DNA of 7,297 bases from positions 1 through 7,297 of the forward strand of contig JAICIW010000105.1 in the NCBI GenBank assembly GCA_025928735.1, written 5' to 3'. This DNA is from Rhodanobacteraceae bacterium (GTDB taxonomy: Bacteria; Pseudomonadota; Gammaproteobacteria; Xanthomonadales; Rhodanobacteraceae). The notes below the pieces were generated by a model, which saw only the letters and a list, made by a program, of their open reading frames with translations, was not told the origin of the DNA and did no database searches. Shown here one piece after another: positions 1-6,222 of this stretch. Numbering within the stretch: position 1 is the first letter of the stretch; the number at the start of each line of letters is the position of its first letter. Made by a program: the position numbers and the translations under genes.

Positions 1-1177
1 ACGCCGCGTAATCCGACGAACGGTGTCGAACCAGCCATAGCCCGAGCAACGCCAGCAGCAGACCGCCGATGCCGCCAGCCAGCCCGACCACACCGGATTC
101 GGTCAGCAACTGCGCGAACAACGCGCGTTTGGAAGCACCCAACGCGCGCCGCACGCTGAGTTCACCCGAACGGCGCAGGAACTTCGCCAGCATCAGCCCT
201 ACGGTGTTGACCAGGCACACCAGCAGGAAGCCGAGCGCGAGCCATGCCTGCAGGCGCACATCGCTCGGCACCACGCCGTTGTAATCCAGCCACTGCATCA
301 GGTTGCGCAACTTCACGTTCGGCGCGCGCTGGAAACGCCCCAACGCCTTCTGCTCTTCCGAGTAATGGGCGAGGAATTGCTTGTACGCGGCAGCCTTGGC
401 CGGCGTGTCCAGTTCCACCCAGTACTGCAGCCACACGCAGGTCGCCGATGGATAGATACCACCCGCGCCGCCGGTGCCATTGCCCCAGCAATCATTGGAG
501 CCGTTGTGGTCATAGTGCAGCTCAAGCGCGGTCTGCAGCGGAATGAATACCTGGTCGTAGTAGTTGTACGAGCCCGTGGTGAGATCGTAGAAATGCGGAT
601 TGGGGCGCCAGCCGTCGAGCACGCCGACGATGCGGAACGTGGTGCCGCCGATGCTCAAGGTGCGGCCCACGCTGTCGGCGCCATTGAACAACTTGGCGTC
701 GAGCTTGCGCGTGATCACCAAGTCGCGTGCGTGCGCCTCATCGTCGGCGCCGGTCCAGCCGTGGCCATACAGGAACGGGGCATCGAACATCGCGAAGAAA
801 TCCGCGGTCGTGTAGCGCGCCTCCACGTAGAACGGATCGAGCGATGAGGAATCCGGCTGGATCGGCACCGCGCCGCCCGTCATCAGCGCCTGCCGGTCCG
901 CGCGCTTCGCCCGCAGCAGATTCATGCCGTCGATCAGGGTTACCTGCAGTGGCGGCATCGTGCCGGGCATCATGCCGCGCGCGTCCTGCGGATCGATTTG
1001 CGGGTAATACAGCTCGCCGCTCTTGCCCGGCAGCGGATCGCCGGACAGCACGTGCAGCACGGTCAGCGTCGTCATCGATGCGCCGATGCCGACTGCGATC
1101 GCCAGCACCATCAGCGCCGTCAGCACCTTGTTGCGCCTCAGGCTGCGGAATGCGAGGTCGAGGTAGTAGGCCAACAT
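1..1177 (-). CDS. ABC transporter permease, MacB/FtsX family (3' end cut by window edge)
   Basis: This frame is open from an ATG at 1177 to the window edge, giving 392 residues with the C-terminus missing. A first membrane segment lies at about residues 19-43 and is followed by a large periplasmic domain (about 44-305) of the MacB-PCD type. A second membrane helix lies at about 311-333 and a third at about 361-384. Between the second and third sits the family's cytoplasmic coupling segment, with SGELSVRRALGASKRALF at 337-354. The missing part should hold the last helix. Such permeases work with a LolD/MacB-type ATPase and often a membrane fusion protein, moving peptides, lipoproteins or toxic compounds outward; the substrate here cannot be told. 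The periplasmic domain has a Gly-rich loop flanked by Cys230 and Cys247. AGGGA at 1185-1189, seven bases before the ATG, supports the start. A sigma-54-type promoter lies just upstream, so this is probably the first gene of an export operon continuing left. Confidence 0.9.
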   Translation of the reverse strand, partial: MLAYYLDLAFRSLRRNKVLTALMVLAIAVGIGASMTTLTVLHVLSGDPLPGKSGELYYPQIDPQDARGMMPGTMPPLQVTLIDGMNLLRAKRADRQALMTGGAVPIQPDSSSLDPFYVEARYTTADFFAMFDAPFLYGHGWTGADDEAHARDLVITRKLDAKLFNGADSVGRTLSIGGTTFRIVGVLDGWRPNPHFYDLTTGSYNYYDQVFIPLQTALELHYDHNGSNDCWGNGTGGAGGIYPSATCVWLQYWVELDTPAKAAAYKQFLAHYSEEQKALGRFQRAPNVKLRNLMQWLDYNGVVPSDVRLQAWLALGFLLVCLVNTVGLMLAKFLRRSGELSVRRALGASKRALFAQLLTESGVVGLAGGIGGLLLALLGLWLVRHRSSDYAA

Positions 1178-1218
1178 CAGACGGTCCCTGCGCGATCTTC
1201 GTGACCAAGGTTGGAATG

Positions 1219-1233
1219 GCAAGAAAGATGCCA
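1219..1233 (-). promoter_or_regulatory. Predicted sigma-54 (RpoN) -24/-12 promoter for the ABC permease
   Basis: The minus strand reads TGGCATCTTTCTTGC from 1233 to 1219. This matches the consensus TGGCAC-N5-TTGC at nine of its ten defined bases (T for C at the sixth). The invariant GG (1232-1231) and GC (1220-1219) are exactly ten bases apart, as RpoN requires. The predicted transcript would start near 1207, leaving a leader of about 30 bases that contains the AGGGA ribosome binding site before the ATG at 1177. Location, orientation and spacing are all right. The call rests on motif matching alone. Confidence 0.75.
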
Positions 1234-1291
1234 GCGGGGCGGCAGCCATTTTGCGCGCCGATTCAACGGCTTCGAAATGACCCAATCGCAA

Positions 1292-1315
1292 CAAAAGTGT
1301 CCGCGGACACTTTTG
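1292..1315. promoter_or_regulatory. Perfect 24-bp palindrome, probable enhancer-binding-protein site
   Basis: All 24 bases form a perfect inverted repeat around 1303.5. The core is GTGTCCGCGGACAC, with CAAAA and TTTTG arms. The centre is about 95 bases upstream of the start predicted from the sigma-54 promoter, a normal distance for an NtrC-family activator. TGTC...GACA dyads are known targets of some such activators (GlrR/QseF, for example, with a longer spacer). The likely binder is therefore a sigma-54-dependent response regulator, probably encoded near the transporter outside the window. Alternatives are a repressor operator or a bidirectional terminator hairpin for the isochorismatase-like gene, since A and T runs flank the core. 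The sigma-54 context makes an activator site the better reading. Confidence 0.65.
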
Positions 1316-1353
1316 CGCGGACAACGGACAGATCGAAGGGCCCTTTCAGGCCG

Positions 1354-1908
1354 TCAGCGTGCGAGTATCGGTGCGACGCTTCCGCCCAGCACCTCGCTGA
1401 TGTAATCGAGCGCACGCTGGTTGCGCTTGGGCGTGATCGATGCGGTGGTGTCCGCCGGTACCCACAGTTCGAAATCGCGCATGTGCGCGTCCATCGCGGT
1501 GGTGAGTACGCACTGGTCGCCGGCCACCCCCGCCAGCACCAGATGTTTCACCTTCAGATGTTCCAGCAAGGCCGGCAACGGCGTCTGGAAGAAGCCCGAC
1601 TGGCCGGGTTTCAGCACGAAGTAATCGCTGTCGCGCGGCGACAGGTGCTCCGCGAGGGCTGCGCCCGGCGCACCGTTTCGGCGGCAGTAGTCGATCACCT
1701 GATCGAAGTTGGAGCGCCAGCGCCCGAAATTGTCGTTCACGTGGATCACCGGTCGCTGCAAGACGTCGGCGCGATGGCGGAGGGCGTCGATGGCGCGGAT
1801 TACCGGTGGCAATTGTTCGAGCAATTGGTCGCTGCCCGGAAACGCGAAATCGTTGATCACATCGATGATCAACACGGCGCTGTCGGCGAGCGGATTGTCG
1901 GCGCCCAT
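1354..1908 (-). CDS. Isochorismatase-like cysteine hydrolase
   Basis: The product is a 184-residue cytosolic alpha/beta hydrolase of the isochorismatase/nicotinamidase superfamily, full length for the family. The triad is visible: Asp16 in LIIDVINDF, Lys100 in FVLKPGQSGFF and the nucleophile Cys133 in AGVAGDQCVLTTA. The usual non-prolyl cis-peptide region just before the Cys (GVAGDQC) is also present. Members hydrolyse C-N or vinyl-ether bonds in substrates such as nicotinamide, carbamoyl compounds or isochorismate. Nothing here fixes the substrate, and the metal-binding histidines of true nicotinamidases are not evident. The ATG at 1908 is preceded by AAGGA (1917-1921) at eight bases. The gene lies 93 bases after the isomerase gene on the same strand, so it may be a read-through member of the sugar operon or a separate unit. 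No isochorismate or siderophore genes are nearby. Confidence 0.88.
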   Translation of the reverse strand: MGADNPLADSAVLIIDVINDFAFPGSDQLLEQLPPVIRAIDALRHRADVLQRPVIHVNDNFGRWRSNFDQVIDYCRRNGAPGAALAEHLSPRDSDYFVLKPGQSGFFQTPLPALLEHLKVKHLVLAGVAGDQCVLTTAMDAHMRDFELWVPADTTASITPKRNQRALDYISEVLGGSVAPILAR

Positions 1909-2001
1909 GGCGATCGTCCTTGTCTGCCAGATCGCATCCTCGCTGCGCGCGCGTATGGGCGGCGTGATTCCAGCCCCGCGACGAGTTGCGGGCGTGTGCG
2001 A
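1909..2001. other. Spacer between isomerase and hydrolase genes
   Basis: This 93-base gap is the only real spacing among the genes from 7247 to 1354. It contains a weak hairpin (CCCGC at 1975-1979 against GCGGG at 1988-1992, eight-base loop) without a T-run, and the AAGGA ribosome binding site of the hydrolase gene. I see no clear promoter, so co-transcription with the sugar operon is possible but not shown. Confidence 0.4.
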
Positions 2002-3198
2002 TCAGCGGATCACGTTCAGCACTTCGTAGCACGCGCCCATGTTGTGGTAGTCGGTCTTGCCGGCCGGGCTTTTTTCGTCGTCATACTTGCGGCCGTCGCG
2101 GGTGAGGATGCGATACCAGCCGCCGTGTTCGTGATCGACGAAATGCGCCCATGCGTACTCCCACAGGCGCCGGTACCAATCCCAATATTTTTCCTCGCCG
2201 GTGCGCCCTGCCAGCAGCGCTGCGCAGGCCAGCGATTCGGCCTGCACCCAGTGGTACTTGTCGTCGTCGCAGATCGAGCCGTCGGGCGCGAAGCCATAAC
2301 ACAGGCCGCCGTATTGATCGTCCCATGCCCGCGTGACCGCGGTGTCGAACAGATGGCGTGCAGTCGGGAGCAGCCAGTCGGCGTCGCGATGGCGGCTCAT
2401 GATCAAAAGCAGCTTGGCCCATTCGGTCTGGTGGCCGGGCTGGAAACCCCAGGGGCGGAACAGGTCCTTCGGGTTGTCTTTGTGGTATTCCCAATCGATT
2501 TCCCAGCCCTCGTCGTAGTGTTCCCACACCAAGCCGCCGGCCTTGGCAGCCTGCCGGCGGGTCATGTGGTCGGCGAGCATGTACGCACGATCGAGGTAAC
2601 GCTGATCATGGCTCGCCTCGAACGCGGTCAGCATCGCCTCGCACATGTGCATGTTGGCGTTCTGGCCGCGGTATCTTGAAAAGTTCCAGTTCGCGTCGGC
2701 CTCGTCGCGATACAACCCGGCGGTGGCGTCCCAGAAGCGTTGGTCCAGGAGCGTCCAGTGTTCATCCATCCACGCGGCCGCTTCGTCGATGCCGGCCATG
2801 CGCGCATGGGCATACGCGACCAGCACGAAGGCGGCGCCGTAACAATGGTTGGTGGTGTCTTCCGGTTGGCCGTCGCGCAGCGTCCACGCGTAGCCGCCGG
2901 TCGCGGGATTCAGGTGCGCATTGCGGATGAAGGCAACGCAGTGGCGCGCACCGTCGAAGTAGTCGGCGCCGCCGAAGGCGCGCGCGTACATCGCGTAATC
3001 GAACACGAAGCGCGCGCTCGAGACCAGGTGCCGGTGCGATCGATCGTAGATCGTGCCGTCGTCCTTGTAGTAGTGGAAACAGCCGCCGGCCGGATCGAGG
3101 CAATGCGGGTGGTAGAACGCCATCGTGTCGCGGATATGCGCGCGCAGGAACTCACTTGAACGAAAATCAGACGAGCGGAAATCGGGAAAGTCGCTCAT
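2002..3198 (-). CDS. AGE-family sugar isomerase, probably D-mannose isomerase (YihS-like)
   Basis: The 398-residue product is an (alpha/alpha)6-barrel enzyme of the N-acylglucosamine 2-epimerase family, normal in length. Family landmarks are visible: DRSHRHLVSSAR (52-63), QNANMHMCEAML (179-190, His184), RPWGFQPGHQTEWAKL (248-263, His256 and Glu259), KYHWVQAES (314-322) and TDYHNMGACYE (382-392, His385). The histidines in GHQxEW and near the C-terminus are the acid/base pair in YihS-type enzymes. Members interconvert mannose and fructose, and some accept lyxose or sulfoquinovose; others epimerise GlcNAc or cellobiose. The coupled fructokinase makes mannose-to-fructose isomerisation the best reading. 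The start overlaps the kinase stop (ATGA), and GGAG at 3207-3210, eight bases before, sets it. The frame stays open further upstream, but that part lies inside the kinase gene. The first 16 residues contain a near-repeat (FRSSDFRSSEF) that may not belong to the folded core. Confidence 0.88.
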   Translation of the reverse strand: MSDFPDFRSSDFRSSEFLRAHIRDTMAFYHPHCLDPAGGCFHYYKDDGTIYDRSHRHLVSSARFVFDYAMYARAFGGADYFDGARHCVAFIRNAHLNPATGGYAWTLRDGQPEDTTNHCYGAAFVLVAYAHARMAGIDEAAAWMDEHWTLLDQRFWDATAGLYRDEADANWNFSRYRGQNANMHMCEAMLTAFEASHDQRYLDRAYMLADHMTRRQAAKAGGLVWEHYDEGWEIDWEYHKDNPKDLFRPWGFQPGHQTEWAKLLLIMSRHRDADWLLPTARHLFDTAVTRAWDDQYGGLCYGFAPDGSICDDDKYHWVQAESLACAALLAGRTGEEKYWDWYRRLWEYAWAHFVDHEHGGWYRILTRDGRKYDDEKSPAGKTDYHNMGACYEVLNVIR

Positions 3199-4166
3199 GC
3201 GTGCTGCTCCAGAAAGGCTTCGACCTCGACGGACGCGGGCATCGCCGCGAACGAGCCGGCGCGGGTCACCGCGAGCGCGCCGCAGGCGGAGGCGAAACGC
3301 AACGTGGTGTCGAGTCCATTCGTGTCCGCGACGAAGCCTTCGAAAGTTGCCGCATCGAGGCCGGCTTGCGCGAACCGGTACAGGCATCCGCCGACGAAGG
3401 CATCGCCGGCGCCGGTGGTATCGACCGCGCGCACGGGAAACGTGTTGCGTTCGGCGCCCGCATTCGGCGTGAACCAACGCGTGGCGCGCTCGCCATCGGT
3501 GATGACCACGAGCTTGGTGCCGCTGTTCCATAGCCGCGCGAAGACCGCCTCTTCATCGCCCGTCGAGGCCGCAAGGAACGCGAGTTCCTCCGCGCTCAGC
3601 TTCACGAAATCGGCGCGCTCCAGCGCACGCCAGATCGTGGGCGCGGGATCTTCGCCGCGCGGCCACAGCGGCGGGCGCAGATTCATGTCGTAGCTGACCA
3701 GCTCGCCGGCGTTGCGCGCGTGGGTCATGCCCTGCAGCGTGGCCGCGGCCGAATCGGGTTCGGTCATGCTGCACGAACCGGCGTGGAAGATCGTGCCTGC
3801 GGCAAAAACGGACGCATCGAAATCCGCGTCGCGGAACAGCAGATCGGCCGAAGGCGGACGGTAGAAACTGAAATCGCGCTCGCCATCGGCGGCGTGCGAG
3901 ACGAACGCGAGCGCGGTGTTGGCGGCATCGGTGCGGTGCACGTGCGAGGTGTCCACGCCGGCTGCATCGAGTTCGCGCAACAGCAGGTCACCGAACATGT
4001 CGCGGCCGAACATGCCGACGAACGCCGCGCGTCCCCCCAAGCGCGCCACTGCGACGGCGACATTGGCCGGGGCGCCGCCCGGGTGCGCGGTGAACACCGG
4101 CGCGGCACCGGAGGGCTTGCCGTGGAAATCGATCAACGCCTCGCCGAAACAGCAGACGGTGTTCAT
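3195..4166 (-). CDS. PfkB-family carbohydrate kinase, fructokinase
   Basis: The 323-residue cytosolic enzyme is predicted to phosphorylate fructose with ATP to fructose-6-phosphate. Both PfkB signatures are present: GGAPANVAVAVARLGG at 30-45 near the sugar site, and DTTGAGDAFVGG at 249-260, with Asp255 as catalytic base and the Gly-rich turn as anion hole. The FGEALIDF opening (7-14) and DMNLRPPLWP (160-169) are typical of fructokinases rather than ribokinases or 2-keto-3-deoxygluconate kinases, though substrate within PfkB is easy to misassign. The ATG at 4166 overlaps the transporter stop as ATGA. The closest purine-rich stretch is 12 bases away, so translation probably depends on coupling. 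The stop at 3195 overlaps the isomerase start. The frame is open far upstream only because the DNA is GC-rich; it is not a fusion. With the isomerase it would route mannose to glycolysis without a mannokinase or mannose-6-phosphate isomerase. Confidence 0.92.
   Translation of the reverse strand: MNTVCCFGEALIDFHGKPSGAAPVFTAHPGGAPANVAVAVARLGGRAAFVGMFGRDMFGDLLLRELDAAGVDTSHVHRTDAANTALAFVSHAADGERDFSFYRPPSADLLFRDADFDASVFAAGTIFHAGSCSMTEPDSAAATLQGMTHARNAGELVSYDMNLRPPLWPRGEDPAPTIWRALERADFVKLSAEELAFLAASTGDEEAVFARLWNSGTKLVVITDGERATRWFTPNAGAERNTFPVRAVDTTGAGDAFVGGCLYRFAQAGLDAATFEGFVADTNGLDTTLRFASACGALAVTRAGSFAAMPASVEVEAFLEQHA
3207..3210 (-). promoter_or_regulatory. Ribosome binding site of the sugar isomerase, inside the fructokinase gene
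   Basis: GGAG on the minus strand lies eight bases before the ATG at 3198, within the last codons of the kinase gene. It decides the isomerase start, because the frame stays open much further upstream. Confidence 0.65.
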
Positions 4167-5455
4167 GCGACGCGCGAACCCTTCAGCCCGTAATAGATGA
4201 TGTAGAGATAGCAGACCAGCGGCAGCACGTAGGCGTGGTGCACGCCGACGTGGTCGGCCAGCGCGCCTTGGGCGAGCGGGATGATCGCGCCGCCCACGAT
4301 TGCCATCACCAGCAGGCTGGAAACCTTGCCGGTGAGCGGCCCGAACTTCTCGATGCCCAGCGTGAAAATGTTGGGGAACATGATCGAATTGAACAGGCCG
4401 ATCGCGACCACGCTCCACAGCGCGACGTGGCCGAAGGTGAGCATGGTGGTGAGCACCAGCAACGCCGCGATCGCGGCGTTGAAGGCCAGCAGCTTGCGGG
4501 TGTCGATCCGCGTCAACAGCGCCGAGCCGACGAAGCGCCCCACCATCGCGCCGCCCCAGTACAGCGACACGTAGCCGGTGGCGGCCGCTTCGCTCATGTT
4601 GCCGATGTCCGGCAGCGAGAGGTAGTTGACCATGAAGCTGCCAATCGAAACCTCGGCGCCGACGTACACGAAGATCGCCAGCATGCCCAGCCACACGCGA
4701 CGCAGCTTCAACGCGTCGGCAAAGCGATGCCGGGAATCGTCCGCTGTGGCGGTGTTCTCGAGTTGCGGCAGACGGCAAAGCCACACCACGATCGCCAGCA
4801 CGAACAGCACGATCGCGATGCCGATGTAAGGGCCCTGCACCAAGTGCGCCTGTTGCGCCTTGTAGGCGGCTTGCGCCGCGGGCGTGAGTTTGGCCAATTC
4901 CGTCGCGCCCAGCACCGCGGCCGAGAGGATCAGGAATCCACCCAACTTCGGCGCGATCGTGGTGCCCAGCGAATTCAACGCCTGGGCGAGGTTGAGCCGC
5001 GCCGATGCATAGCGCGCCGCGCCCAAAAGGCTCACGTACGGATTGGCCGCGACTTGCAGCAGCGTAATGCCGCTGGCCAGCACGAAGAACGCGAGCAGGA
5101 ACAGCGGATACGACTGCGCCTGTGCCGCGGGCAGGAACAACAAGGCGCCGATGCCGGTAACGATCAGTCCGATGATGATGCTGGCGCGATAACCCCAGTG
5201 CGCCAGCACCTTGCCCGACGGCAGCGACATGATGAAATACGCGCCGAAGAACGTGAACTGCACCAGCATTACTTCGGTGTAGCTGAGCGTGAATACCGAT
5301 TTCAGGTGCGGGATCAGTACGTCGTTCAGCGCCGTGATGAAGCCCCACATGAAAAAGATCGTGGTCATCACCGTCAGGGCGACGCGAGTACCGGGCGCGC
5401 GCCCTGATGGTGCAGGCGTGTCCGGCAGGCGTTCGCTCATGGGTTCGGGATTCAT
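4163..5455 (-). CDS. MFS sugar:H+ symporter, FucP/GluP family
   Basis: The 430-residue inner-membrane protein has about twelve predicted helices, the first near residues 26-48, with a long central cytoplasmic stretch near 228-252. It fits the fucose/glucose/galactose porter family: MWGFITALNDVLIPHLK (36-52), PSGKVLAHWGYR (79-90), LLQVAANPYVSLLG (132-145) and RLNLAQALNSLGTTIAP (153-169). Asp45 aligns with E. coli FucP Asp46, but Gln134 stands where FucP has the key Glu135. Mannose, glucose, galactose or fructose are possible substrates; the operon favours mannose or a related hexose. The ATG at 5455 overlaps the cutC stop as ATGA and has AGGA (5466-5469) ten bases before it. The in-frame ATG at 5440 is an alternative without a ribosome binding site. 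The stop overlaps the kinase start. Confidence 0.92.
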   Translation of the reverse strand: MNPEPMSERLPDTPAPSGRAPGTRVALTVMTTIFFMWGFITALNDVLIPHLKSVFTLSYTEVMLVQFTFFGAYFIMSLPSGKVLAHWGYRASIIIGLIVTGIGALLFLPAAQAQSYPLFLLAFFVLASGITLLQVAANPYVSLLGAARYASARLNLAQALNSLGTTIAPKLGGFLILSAAVLGATELAKLTPAAQAAYKAQQAHLVQGPYIGIAIVLFVLAIVVWLCRLPQLENTATADDSRHRFADALKLRRVWLGMLAIFVYVGAEVSIGSFMVNYLSLPDIGNMSEAAATGYVSLYWGGAMVGRFVGSALLTRIDTRKLLAFNAAIAALLVLTTMLTFGHVALWSVVAIGLFNSIMFPNIFTLGIEKFGPLTGKVSSLLVMAIVGGAIIPLAQGALADHVGVHHAYVLPLVCYLYIIYYGLKGSRVA

Positions 5456-6222
5456 TGCGATGGATTCCTGCGGGACGGGTGCGCGGATGATGACAGCGTC
5501 CGCAGCGCGTCGACACGGACGCGCACTTCGGCCGCGTCGGTTTGCCAATGGACACCCTCCATTTCGCCAAGCGTGGGAGGGGGATGATCCATGCGCGTGG
5601 TGATGCGCTGCTTGGCGGAGGCGTGGAATTCGCGCGCACCGGTGGCCTCCGCGATCGCCGTGATGTTTTGCGCGGTGATACCACCACCCGGCATGATCGT
5701 GATGCGCTCTTGTGCTTGCCCGATGAGCTTGCGGATCAGTGGCGCACCGGCCATCGCGTCCGCGGCCTGACCCGAAGTCAGCAGCCGGCCGCAACCCAGC
5801 GCAATGATGCCTTCGAGCGCGCGTTTCGGATCGCGGGCGAAATCGAAGGCGCGATGGAAAGTCACCGACATGCCTCGCGCGGCGTCGATCAAGACGCGGC
5901 AACGCGGCACGTCCACGTCACCCTCCGGCCTCAACACGCCCAGCACCACCCCGGCGCAACCGAGCGCCTTGCAGGTTTCAATATCGCGTTGCATCACCTC
6001 GCATTCCAGATCATCGAACACGAAATCGCCGGCGCGCGGGCGGATCAGCACGTGGACGGGAATGCGCAAGCGTTCGCGCGTGATCGCGATGGCCGCATGC
6101 GAAGGCGTGAGTCCACCGGCCTCGAGTGCCGAGCACAATTCCACGCGCGCCGCGCCGCCCGCTTCGGCCGCGAGCGCCGAGGCAACCGAATTGGCGGCGA
6201 CTTCCAGAACGAGATTCCTCAT
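5452..6222 (-). CDS. cutC: CutC family protein, in a glycan-catabolic operon
   Basis: The 256-residue TIM-barrel protein is clearly CutC. Motifs in order are RVELCSALEAGGLTPS (26-41), IRPRAGDFVFDDLE (60-73), GVVLGVLRPEG (91-101), TFHRAFDFARDP (121-132), GRLLTSGQ (145-152), IMPGGGI (176-182) and EFHASA (198-203). The family's name comes from a copper-sensitive E. coli mutant, but that phenotype was later assigned to the small RNA MicL made from the 3' part of the gene. The protein's biochemical role is unsettled. Here it is translationally coupled on both sides (ATGA overlaps at 6222-6219 and 5455-5452) to glycan and sugar genes, and no copper gene is in view. A barrel enzyme or sugar-binding role in glycan breakdown is an inference. 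No strong ribosome binding site precedes the ATG, which fits coupling. The last 15 or so residues, rich in Ser and Arg, look like an unstructured tail. Confidence 0.93.
   Translation of the reverse strand: MRNLVLEVAANSVASALAAEAGGAARVELCSALEAGGLTPSHAAIAITRERLRIPVHVLIRPRAGDFVFDDLECEVMQRDIETCKALGCAGVVLGVLRPEGDVDVPRCRVLIDAARGMSVTFHRAFDFARDPKRALEGIIALGCGRLLTSGQAADAMAGAPLIRKLIGQAQERITIMPGGGITAQNITAIAEATGAREFHASAKQRITTRMDHPPPTLGEMEGVHWQTDAAEVRVRVDALRTLSSSAHPSRRNPSQ

Larger units (their letters stand above)
1178..1353. other. Intergenic control region between hydrolase gene and ABC permease
   Basis: This stretch of 176 bases has no gene. From right to left it holds a 10-base palindrome AAGGGCCCTT (1336-1345), two extra GGACA half-sites (1319-1323, 1326-1330), the 24-base palindrome, a roughly 58-base spacer without a recognisable IHF site, the sigma-54 promoter and the ribosome binding site. 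I saw no convincing sigma-70 promoter and no hairpin with a long T-run serving the upstream gene. Confidence 0.6.

Noticed and set aside
1292..1315. The 24-base palindrome as a rho-independent terminator
   Set aside because: A 5-bp GTGTC/GACAC stem (up to about 9 with A/T pairs), a CGCG loop and only four T residues make a poor terminator. The downstream sigma-54 promoter gives a better explanation. Termination was not fully excluded.
1336..1345. Palindrome AAGGGCCCTT after the hydrolase gene
   Set aside because: Ten bases with no loop and no T-run, so not a convincing terminator or operator by itself.
1975..1992. Hairpin CCCGC/GCGGG after the isomerase gene as a terminator
   Set aside because: The stem is only five pairs with an eight-base loop and no T-run follows.
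727..2679. A 650-codon open frame on the plus strand
   Set aside because: It lies antisense to the ABC permease, hydrolase and isomerase genes, crosses the intergenic region and has no recognisable domain. Long chance frames are expected in GC-rich DNA.
4235..5407. A 390-codon open frame on the plus strand
   Set aside because: It is antisense to the FucP-type porter gene, very rich in His, Gln, Arg and Glu with no domain, and reads as the complement of a membrane-protein gene.
3195..5687. An 830-codon frame that would fuse a long N-terminus to the fructokinase
   Set aside because: Only the last 323 residues resemble a protein family. The upstream part overlaps the porter gene in another frame, and the kinase begins with a normal PfkB N-terminus at 4166.
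5452..5700. A MicL-like small RNA from the 3' part of cutC, as in E. coli
   Set aside because: No sigma-E-like promoter or terminator was recognised there, and the next gene starts within the cutC stop codon.
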